From: Thecaphora thlaspeos
Lineage: Eukaryota; Basidiomycota; Ustilaginomycetes; Urocystidales; Glomosporiaceae
Direction of reading: 5' to 3'
DNA: 64,000 nt
Assembly (NCBI GenBank): GCA_900291925.1
Contig: UWYS01000003.1
Span: 62,001-126,000, forward strand
The number at the start of each line of letters is the position of its first letter. The stretch's first letter is position 1. Made by a program: the position numbers and the translations under genes. Shown here in pieces: positions 54,364 through 64,000 of the stretch. The notes beneath the pieces are model-generated. The model saw nothing but the letters and a program-made list of their open reading frames with translations. It ran no database searches and was not told the DNA's origin.

Positions 54364-54780
54364 TGGGGGAGGGGAGAAGGTGGAAGGAAGAGGAGTGTGG
54401 CCTGGTTGGTGCGTGGGCTCGCTCGCTGGGCGTGGGCGTGGGCGTGGCTGTGGCTCGTGCGTTGCTGGCTGGCTGGCACACAGGCTGGAGATGTGAGAGG
54501 CGCAAGCACCATAAAGGCACACTCAACCACCGCTCGCACCCGTCACACTGTCACCGTCGTCTCCCTGACTCTGGGCCGACTCCCGAGGCGCCTCAGCCGA
54601 CGATGCGCGGGCAGCAGCACGCAGCAGCGCAGCAGCGCAGGCACGAGGGCCAACGCTCAGGCTCACAGGACCCTGCCTCTGGCTGCACCCTCACTACAAC
54701 TTCCATTATCACCATCACCCTCGTCCCTTTTCCCAGCCTCCATCACCCGTCGCCGTCTCTCTTGTCGTCATCCCGTCCGC

Positions 54781-54806
54781 CATCGCCATCGCCATCGCCA
54801 TCGCCA
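54781..54806 (+). repeat. (CATCGC)n hexanucleotide repeat
   Basis: Four perfect CATCGC units and a partial one in the SSK2 upstream region. Confidence 0.9.
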
Positions 54807-55212
54807 GATCGACGCAACATCACCGCAACCAGCCAGCCACTCAGCCACTCAGCTACTCAGCCATTCGGCTCCCATGGTAAAAGCAGGCCAACTCCGCACC
54901 TAGCCCACGCCCAAACCCATCTCCACCGCTCGGCTGGCTGCCCCATACGCCGACAGCTCCCGTCTGCCTTGCGCCTCTCTCACCGCTCGTCCTCAAGGCC
55001 TGCAAATCACCGTCGCTACAGCAGCCCTCCATCCCGCCTTTGCCCGATGCCTGGCAAAGCCACCTCGACCTTCCTTCCCCGCCTCCTCGCCCTGCTTGCT
55101 TGAGACATCGTCTAGCTATCATCGCAAAAGTCGCGCAGTCTTCATAGCCATTCCTCCACTTCCCTTACTGTCGCCACGCGCAAGGAGAGAGAGAGAGAAG
55201 AGAGGGTGAGAG

Positions 55213-58200
55213 ATGGCTTCCAGCATCGCCCAAGACCCCCTCTACGAAGAGAGCGGCAAGCAGGCAGACAACGACAGCCATCTCGCCGACAGTCCTCGAC
55301 CTCAGCCCCATCCTCCATCCTCTACCGACGAAAGCGACCAGCCAGATCGAGAGCCACTCGGTGATAGCCAACAATCCTCCTCACAGCCGTCGGGCAGCAA
55401 CAGCGGCAACGGCGGCGGCAGAAGCAGCAGCAGCAGCAGCAGAAAGAGGGTCGGCGGCGTCTCCTTTGCAGAAGCTCCCTCGAACACTTCACAGGAATCG
55501 CGCAAAGTACCCGCCGCTGGCGCAGGGACTCGCACAGGGCCACGCCCCGTCCCGCGCAGCAGCTCTTCGCTCCGCCACGTCCAGTCACGCTCGCGCACCA
55601 CCGGCTTCGGTGCTCCTCTCCCCGAGGACCGTGACCCGAGCCAACTCCAACCGCCCGCCGACCCAAATGACAGCAGCGTCGCCAGGCATGTTGATTACCG
55701 CCGCTGGAAGACGGCACCCCTCTCCGCCGATCACGCCTATGACGAGTCTGACGGCGACGGTCACGATGACGACGACGACGCTCGCCATCATGACGGCCGC
55801 GACGGCGACGACGGTCAGCGTGGTGACTACTTCTCTCGACACGGAACTGGCTTGCGCAGGGGCAAGCAGGGCATGGCCAGCAGCAGCAACAGCTTTGACC
55901 ACTATTCGAGCCTCGACGACCACACCGACGAGACCGACGAGGACCACGACTATCTCGACCTCCGCGGCCAGCGAGGCGGTGCCCCGCGCACATCACAGGG
56001 CGCCCCGATATCGTCATCTTCATCGTCGGCCCAGCTCGCCGCGCCAGACTGGCGAATCGCACATAGAGTCGCGCGGAGCCCCAACGGCCTCCTGCCGGCC
56101 GTCGACCCGACCCCGGTCAGCACGCCTGGACCCGTTTTCCCGAGTGACCTCAACACGCCCATAGAGCTGACGCCTGGCGAGGTGCCCGCCATCGACGTCC
56201 GCCAGCGCATGGAGTGGCAGACAATGCTCACCCACGTGCTCGACTCCGAGGTTCTAAAGTCCGAGACGAAGCGCATCAACTCGGTCGACACGCCCGACCT
56301 AACGCGCCAGGAGCTCTCTTACCGTCGTTGGCTCGACATTCGCGCCTCGCTCAGGGGGCGTGGCCTCCACCGCGGCGCCATCGAGGAGGAGGAGAAGCGC
56401 ATGAGCGAAGGCTGGGCAAAGATGCTGCGCGACCTCATCCAGGAGGTCAGACAGTTCCGCCAGGAGCACATCGAAGCGGCCGCCAAACAGCGGGCCGCCC
56501 CCAAGTCTCCCAGGGACCGGGACAGCGTTAGCGTCGAGTCCGCCGGGACGAGCAGCAGAAACAGCAACAGCGGTGGTGTCGAATATGTCGCACCGCCGAC
56601 GCCGACGGCCGAGGACAAGGACCAGATCCTCCACGATGTCGGCAGCCTGCTGGAGCGCATTGACAGCGCCGAAGAGCACTTCCCCTCGGTGCGCAAGGCG
56701 CAGGAGGTCGTTCCCGAGTGGGCTGACGAGGCCGTCCAGACCAAGCTCGACGCTCTGATCAGCTGGTACACGACCACCACCAGCCTCCAGCAGCAGATTG
56801 GCATTTTGCGCAAATGGACGGGCAGCGAGACACTCGAGATCTCGGAGCACCGGCACCGCACGCCGGCCGACGCCTCAGGCGACGACGGCGCGGCAGCGGG
56901 GTCTGCGGGCGACCACTCCGGCGACCAGCACGACGGCGGCGACAATCGGCCCGAGGTCGAGGACAGCACGTTCGTCGAGCGGATCCAGAAGGAAGGCAGC
57001 CTTCAGTCGACGTTCGAGACGCGGACGCTGTCGAGTCTCTACCTTCTCATCACCAAGGCCAAGGCGACGATCCTCGAGCATCACGAGTCGTTCCGCAGCA
57101 TGGCGCTGCCGTCGTTTGAGCCGGAGCTTGTCACGCTCATCAACTTCCCCACCCGGCTGATGCAGGGCGCGCTCAAGCTCCGCCTCGACTACGCCGGCAA
57201 GCTCTCGGAGCCGAGCGTGCTGATCGTCGACTCGCTCACCGACGACGTCAGGACCGCGCTCGCGATGGCCTGCCGCGTCAAGATGCAGTACACCAAGATC
57301 ATCGTTTCGGAGCCGGGGCGCGGCTGGGACCTGCCGCCGTGCATCGCCGAGGGCTACGATGAGGTGCTGCGCGACGCGCTCAAGTTCTTCTTCCGGCTGC
57401 TACGGATGAAGCTGCGCGCGAGCGTCTTTTTCAAAGAGACCGAGATCCTCGAGCCCGAGTGGCGCTTCCTCAGCACCGCGGTCGAGTCGATCGACGGCGG
57501 CGACACCATCGTCGCAACAAATATCACCCAGTTCGTCAACAAGCTGTTCAAGCGCATCTCGCGCTACTTCAATCGCGAGGTCTCGGCCACCTTCAGCAGC
57601 AAGGGCGATAAGATCGCCAATCGCATGCCGAATCCAGCCTCGGGACCTGTCGGCCTCGCCTCGGCGCCCGACCAGGCCGGCGCCGGTGGACCCCCCGGCG
57701 GCGTTGGCGGCCTGGCCAGCAACAAGGGCAAGAGCCTCGTCACGCTCGAGGACCGCGCCCGGTGGATCCACTCGGTTTTCGACAGCGTCCGGATCCGTAG
57801 CCGGAAGCTGCTCGGCTTCGCCCGCGACATTCGCAACCGCCTCGACAACGCGGCCGAGTACGACCTCGGGACGTTGCGGCCGGCCTCGGACAACGCCGAG
57901 ATGTCGGCGACGCCGTCGCACGACGGGTCCGACGGCGGCCCCAGCGGAGGCGGCGGAGGCGGCCCGACCAACGTGATGGGCCTGGGCGAGTTCATGCAGA
58001 CGCTCATCGATCACGACTACTTCCTCGTCTACACCGAGACGCTCGAGGAGAAGGGCATCTACCTGATCGCCGAGCCGAGCCTTCAGGATAAGCCGGAGCT
58101 GATCCGCGAGATGCTGTGCAAGTGCCTCCACCGCGTCCGCCCAACGGACGAGGACACCGCGATGGCAGCCGAAGCGACGGCCAACGCCAACACAATCGCC

Positions 58201-61200
58201 AACGTCAACCCAGACGGCGAGGAGAACGACGACATAGTCCAGAATATGGCGGGCTCGCGTGAGAATGTCGAGCAGGCCGGATCGCTGACCGAAGATGACG
58301 AGGAACGGCCGCGCTACCTGCTGCTGCTCAGCCCGCGTGACCCCTTCATGTGGACGGGCAAGGTGATGCACCACGTCATGCCCCGCGTTGACATCGCTAT
58401 GGCCGACCGACGCTTACGTCTGGTCGCCGACGGGCCAAAGGGGCGGCTCGAGCTCTGCAAGCGCCACTTCCAGGCCATCTTCTCGCCCGAGCCGCCGCAG
58501 CAGGGCGGTAATGGTGGCGGCGGCGGAAAAGCGGCCGACGACGTCTCCGACAGCGGGTCGACGTCATTCCCGCTCGAGACGCTCAACGACCGGATGGCCC
58601 ACATGAGCCGCATCCAGGTCGGCCTCGAGGACATCAACAAGGGTGTCTATCTGCTCTCGGACACCATCATACGCAAGGTCCCCGAGATCCGCCGGCGGCT
58701 GCGCGGCCTCAGCGCCAAACAAAATCGCAGCCAGACGCCGAAGAGCACCACATCTGACAGCATGCACGTCGGCTCGAGCGGCGATTGCGACGAGCTGATC
58801 CAGAACAGCTACAGCATGGCGACCGAGCAGGGGCGACGCGCGCTTCCCTTTATCGAGTCGGTCCGCCTGCGCAACCAGATGACGCTCGCGCTGACGCGGC
58901 TTGCAATCGACTGGGTTGCCTTCATCTGCGATGACTGCGTTCCTAGCGAGCGCAAGACATTCAAGTGGGCCGTCACAGCGCTTGGCAACGCCAACTACAT
59001 CACCTCGTCGGAAAACATCTTTCGGATCACCGAGGCCGACTTCGCGCTGCTGCGGAACAAGGTGGCTAGCTGCATGGCACTGCTCATCTCGCACTTTGAC
59101 ATCCTCGGCGCCCGAAGCAGCGTGGCCAACGCGCAGGCCGAGGAGGAGCGGCTCGAAAAGGAAGAGGCCGACCGGAAGCGCCTCGCCGCCTCGACCCAAG
59201 CCAACAGCGACGACCTCGACCAGGTCCAGGTCTGCGGCGCTGACCGGACCGGACAGACGCTGCAGCGGCTCGGCCCAGGGATCGGCGCCCAGCACCGGCT
59301 CAACAAGCTCGACCCGGCGATGCAGGCGACGGAGGAGCGGTGGGTGCTCAAGGTGCGCGAGTGGGACCAGGCGCGCCAGGAGCTCGAGTCGGAGCAGCGC
59401 ATGATTGGCCGCGTGCTCGACGACACGCGGCTCGAGGACCGCAGCCTCCAATTCCTTGCCCAGTCCGCGAGCAAGGTGACGATTCGCTGGCAGCAGGGCC
59501 AGTTCATCGGCGGCGGAACGTTCGGCACTGTCTATCTCGCCGTCAACCTCGACTCTGGCGGGCTGATGGCAGTCAAGGAGATCCGCTTCCAAGACATCTC
59601 GTCCACCCCAGGCCTCTACAAGCAGATTAAGGACGAGATGCACGTCATGTCGATGCTCTCGCACCCCAACATCGTCGAGTACTACGGCCTCGAGGTCCAC
59701 CGCGACCGCGTCTACATCTTTGAGGAGTATTGTCAAGGCGGCAGCCTCGCCGCGCTGCTGGAGCATGGCCGAATCGAGGACGAGACCGTGATCCAGGTCT
59801 ACACGCTCCAGATGCTCGACGGCCTCGTCTACCTCCACTCTAAGGGGATCGTCCACCGCGACATCAAGCCGGACAACATCCTCCTCGACCACATGGGCGT
59901 GATCAAGTTTGTCGACTTTGGCGCGGCCAAGGTGCTGGCCAAGAACTCGCGCACCATCCAGCGCAGCCGACGACCCGGCGTAGTGGGACCGGGCGGGCTA
60001 GGAGGCGCCGGTATGATCGGGCCGGACGGGAAACCCGTCGGGGCGGCCGCGGCGATGGGCAGCCTGCAGGGGACGCCGATGTACATGAGCCCCGAGGTGA
60101 TCAAGGGCGAAAACCGCGGCCGGCGCGGGGCGATGGACATCTGGTCGCTCGGCTGCGTCGTGCTCGAGTTTGCCACGGGTCGGCGCCCCTGGAGCCAGCT
60201 GGACAACGAGTGGGCCATCATGTTCCATATCGGCATGGCGCAGCAGCATCCGCCGCTACCCGAACCCAACCAGCTTAGCCAGCTCGGCATCGACTTTATA
60301 CGCAGCTGCCTCGCCATCGACCCGTACGACCGCCCCTCGGCGACCGAGATGCGCGACCATCCGTGGATAAAGAACTTTGTCGACGAGCTCAATGCGGCCA
60401 ACGCGGCGGAACGTGAGTGCAGCGTGGCGACCGGCGCTGTCGGTCGTGCGGTGGCAAACATAGGGAAAGATAGAGAGACCGACGAATCGGTGCTGACCCT
60501 CGGCCTCTTCTTCCTCGCACCCTCGCCGTCACATCGACACTGTAGTCGAGACGGAAGCAGCAGCGGCAGGCGCGTATGCCGCCGACGCTGGGCAAGGCGA
60601 GCCCGCTGCGCACAGCCACGCCCCGGTGAGCGCGACGAACGGGATGGCGGGCGTTGCCGCCGCCGCCGCCACCCCTGGCCTGCGTACGCTCAACGGCATC
60701 AACGTCGACCGCTCCGCTCTATCGTCTCTGTCGTCCACCATGTCCGACTTTTCGCGCACCACCTCGGTTGCAGGAGGTGGCACGGGCAGCACGGCCTACA
60801 CCGGCGGCTCTAACGGAACCTCTATGTCGATACAGAATGCCGCCTCATTCCGCCACTCCCAGCAGCAGCAGCAGCAACAGCACGACACCACCACCACGGC
60901 ATCTCCACCGCGTCTCAACGAAGGCGAGCGGAAACCGAGCATGGCGCGACTCTCTTCGGACCTTCAGGTCGATCTGGACCAGTTACCGCCGAGTGAAGTG
61001 TTCGAAGAGGGCGGAGAACGAGGAGCGGAGCAGTTGGATGCATCGCCTAGGCGGGAGAGGGTGGGACATCCAGACCACCGACATCCCGGCTACCAAGCTC
61101 TCGTGGCGGATATGCAGTACAGGAAGGAGGAGAAGGAGATCGAGCAGTTGAGAGACGATGATCGAGAAGAGGAGCTGTACGAGGTAGATCCGTATGCTGA

Positions 61201-61237
61201 TGCGCCACAGCCACAGGAGGAGTTGGATGGGTTATGA
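55213..61237 (+). CDS. SSK2: Ssk2/Wis4-type MAP kinase kinase kinase (HOG pathway)
   Basis: Two exons, 55213-60412 and 60546-61237, with a 133-nt intron (GTGAGT...GTAG), give 1963 aa. The N-terminal 330 residues are disordered. The central 1000 residues resemble the long regulatory region of Ssk2/Wis4, which binds the response regulator Ssk1. The kinase domain covers about residues 1422-1725: glycine loop GGGTFGTVY near 1433, Lys1455, HRD with Asp1550, DFG with Asp1568, then GTPMYMSPE. An insert of about 45 residues rich in Gly/Pro sits between DFG and GTPMYMSPE; yeast Ssk2 also has an insert there. After the intron the C-terminal tail (about 230 aa) is low-complexity with a Gln run. All catalytic residues are present. 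Confidence 0.95.
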
Positions 61238-63718
61238 TGATGTTGAAACGATGACAAATTTAGACAAACAAATGCATCCTTTACCATCTCTAACTAGTGC
61301 ATTTGCACAGCATAATGACCTTGTACGGACGGGCAGGGGAGGGGATGATGATGGCCGTCAAAGCCGTTCTTGCCCATTCATTGACGCTTTCAACGACATG
61401 CTGACGACGTATTGTAGGTCGCCCCATGACGTCCCCTCCTCGATCGACGGGTCCAAGAGAGATGCGACGTCGAGCGAGTCTTTCATTCCCCACCTTCCTT
61501 TGTCCCCCTCCCCTCTGCATCTTTCGGCGGTGCGGGTTACATAGCGGGGTAAGCGCGGTTGTGTCAACACTTCTCATCGATTGTCAAGCTGACGAATGGA
61601 GACAAGGTGCGGTGGGTATACGAACTCGAATGGTCGATGAGGTCAGTAAGGCGGACTGTCTCATGCCATGCGTTTATGGACACCGCCTCTCCAAAAGAAA
61701 GGACGGCCAAGGTATCAAGACCCAGAGGATAACGGTACTGTAGCTCATACCGACAAGATCGCTGTAGGTACAGTAGGTAGGACGCTTCATCCGTGGGTGT
61801 ATTGGTCATCATGGTGCGTTTGGTCTTGCTGCCAAGGTTAACGATGCCGAAATCGCATCGTATCCAGGCCGAAGCAGGAGACCGACGAGTTTGCCGATAC
61901 AATGCGTGGATCTTGGCTGGTTCATGAATCGGGAGCAGAAACAATCGGGATACTACCCTGATGGCAGACGTTCTTCCGATGATGATACGCCAGAAGAGAA
62001 AAGGGACACGTGCGTGTGTGTGCGCGTGCCAGTCTTGCCGCGCCGTACATACGATGCCAGTCCCCACCGTCAGCCTGCGAGCCTGCCCGCATACTCTGTA
62101 CCTGCCGGGTCGTGTTTGTTCAAGAGTGGACAATCCGAGAGCGAGTCCGAGGAAGAAAGAGATGGACAGGGCCATGTTGCAGAGAGAGTACTGTAGCACC
62201 GGCAAGTCATGCTCGACCTACCGCAGCTACGTACGCCCCATTGGACCTGCGGATACGACCGCTTTGCGGCGGTTCCTGGAGTTGCGTTCTCCGGAGTGAC
62301 TCGAGGACTACTCTACTTTTGGACTGGGACCTTCCAGACGGCTCCGCCGGGCCGTCTGGCATGCGCTTGAAACTGGGCTAGCGCTGCGTCGTGAGTACAG
62401 GAGGGAGATAGTTACAGTAGTTAACTAGAGCTGATGTTAAAGATCTCCTGCGGACCTGGCGAAGCGTGAAGGGCGCTGCTAGAAACGCCGTATGCCTTGT
62501 TCCGAAGCAGACAGGGAGGAGAGGGGGGGAAAAGCAAGCTAGGTTTTTGCTGTGCCGCCCTGCCCTGCTGCCTGGCCCCTTCCCTACCTCATGAGCATGT
62601 GGTCGCGCCCTGCTGCCTGAATTAAAAAGCTGTAGGTTTGCGGATTTTCCGTGTTTCGTCTGACTACAACCAGAGAGGTCTCTCGACTAAAGGGTCAGAA
62701 ATCTGAGAAAGTAACTAACCTAATGCCCAGCAAAGCCAGGGAGGCGACGGCGGCCGGCCGGCCAGCCGGCATTGAACCGAGTGGGCGGCGGGGGGCTGGG
62801 GGGCTGAAGCCAAGAGCCAAAGCCAAGGCTGTCACAGCCCAACACGCAGTTCCGGCCGCTTGGCCGCTTGGCCACTTAGGCGTGCCAGCGAGGCCTAGGC
62901 CGCGCGCCTGCCTCTTTCTCTGCCGCACCCACCCCGTCCCTCTCTCACCTGGCTGACCGCGTACTCTCCCCCTTTCTGGCTCTCTCTCCCTCTCTCTGCG
63001 CCCGCCTTTGTTGGTTGGCCAAGCCGATAGAGCTCCGACCGGAGCTCCGTTTCGCCCAGCCTCGCCTCTCGCCTCCTCATCCTCCTCATCCTCCTCATCG
63101 ATCGGCCAAACCGCTCGTCGTGGCCAGTCCTCCCCCTCCGCCTCCTCACTCCATCGTCCTCTCCCGCCCCTTCCTCCGTCACCCTGGTCCGTCTCATCTC
63201 GCCTCTGTCTTGGTCATCTCGACACCGTACCCCCTTCACCTCTCTCTTGTCCGTATCCTGCTCTCTCTTCCTTATTGCGGACAATTCTTTCCCCCACCTT
63301 CGCATTGACCTCTTCTCCCTCTTCTCGTCCTGGCGGCCACGCTTCGTCTCCAGCCGCTCTCACGGACAATCGCTCGAGTGCTCTCGCATCCAGCTCACGT
63401 TCAAAGATCCTCGCCCGCCTGGCTCGGTCTTCCTGAACGGCCTCCCTGATCATCCCTCGATTCCCGCAAGTGACCCATCTTCTGTCTTGCTCCCACAACA
63501 CTCGAGCACCGCCTCTCTGGCTGCTCCCGGGCCGTGTGGGTGATCTCTCCTCCTGCCCTCTGGTGAGGAGCGCTTGTTGCAGAACTGTCGGATCTCTTCT
63601 CCCCTTCGGTCACGCTCGAGCGGCATTGGCTTAGCGACTCTGGAAGCCGCCTCTCTGCGCGACAGCCCCGACTCGACCCCGACCCCGGTCCTTGGACCCA
63701 TCATAGCAGCAGCAAAAG
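61238..63718. other. 2.5-kb intergenic region
   Basis: No gene recognised. TACTGTA/TACAGTA occurs at about 61735, 61769, 62189 and 62414. The last 700 bp are strongly pyrimidine-rich with CCTCAT units near 63074-63099, consistent with the leader or promoter of the gene at the right edge. Confidence 0.5.
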
Positions 63719-64000
63719 ATGCCGGTGTTCTGCTCGCGGAGGACGTCGACCATCCTCCTCACCCTGCTAGGCCTCGTCCTGGTGGGCACGGTCATTGTCC
63801 TCACCACCGCGACCGCCTACTTCAGCATCGACAAGAGCGCCTACATCCTCCCGGAAGAGCTCGGGACCTGGGACGAGATCCGTTTTGGCAGCTCGCCCGA
63901 CGGTCCCGACAGCTGGGCCGCCAGGATACCCTGGCTTGCCAAGCTCTACGCTCACGAAGCCGAAGCCCTGATCAATAATGGGTCCAAGATCGCCACCGCC
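63719..64000 (+). CDS. Membrane-anchored protein, N-terminal part (runs off window)
   Basis: The ATG at 63719 (AAAAGATGC) opens a frame to the window end, 94 codons. After a short basic N-terminus (MPVFCSRRTS) comes one hydrophobic helix (TILLTLLGLVLVGTVIVLTT), fitting a signal anchor or uncleaved signal. The following part (SIDKSAYILPEELGTWDEIR) appears soluble, so the protein is probably type II with a luminal or outer domain. The rest is outside the window and no family can be named. Confidence 0.5.
   Translation, partial: MPVFCSRRTSTILLTLLGLVLVGTVIVLTTATAYFSIDKSAYILPEELGTWDEIRFGSSPDGPDSWAARIPWLAKLYAHEAEALINNGSKIATA

Larger units (their letters stand above)
54192..55212. other. Divergent promoter region of RIC1 and SSK2
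   Basis: 1.02 kb with several simple repeats: GGAAGT/GGAAGC units at 54314-54363, CATCGC units at 54781-54806, CAGCCACT units at about 54833-54862, and a GAGAGA run just before the SSK2 start. No gene seen; the open frames are repeat-derived. Confidence 0.65.

Overview
The window is nuclear DNA of a GC-rich filamentous or yeast-like fungus, most likely a basidiomycete and plausibly a smut relative (Ustilaginomycotina). The evidence is short introns of about 80-130 nt with GTGAGT/GTACGT-type donors, tightly packed CG-rich genes, and fungal orthologues such as condensin subunit 1, Sec62, Vma21, a Cwf19-like/Drn1 protein, Orc2, Ric1 and an Ssk2-type MAPKKK. I cannot name the species.

Layout. 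(1) 1-14,151 is an accessory block. Two near-identical inverted arms of at least 2.84 kb (1-2839 and 10643-13481) each carry a gene for a P-loop NTPase fused to a probable PD-(D/E)XK nuclease, transcribed away from each other. The right copy is complete (969 aa, three exons). The left copy runs off the window. The 7.8 kb between the arms is almost free of CpG and contains a dead Ty1/copia retrotransposon. (2) 14.8-29.3 kb is ordinary gene-dense chromosome: Rrn11-like factor, condensin CND1, SEC62, a wax-synthase-like MBOAT protein, VMA21 and a CWF19L1/DRN1 homologue. (3) 29.3-42.1 kb is gene-poor. It holds two or three predicted secreted proteins, a frame-broken SWT1-like PIN-domain gene, a small frame-broken membrane-protein ORF, an intron-containing tRNA-Asp and a small membrane protein gene. 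(4) 43.2-64.0 kb is again housekeeping: ORC2 with AT-hooks, a four-TM membrane protein, RIC1, the SSK2-type MAPKKK, and the 5' part of a membrane-anchored protein at the right edge.

The housekeeping genes serve separate processes: chromosome condensation, replication origin binding, Pol I initiation, ER translocation, V-ATPase assembly, Golgi Rab exchange, osmostress signalling and RNA processing. Several are in divergent pairs with simple-sequence repeats between them (CND1/SEC62, VMA21/CWF19L1, RIC1/SSK2). The most unusual structure is the inverted NTPase-nuclease gene pair around the CpG-depleted core.

Exon borders are hand-called from splice consensus, reading frame and family continuity. 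No transcript data or database search was used.
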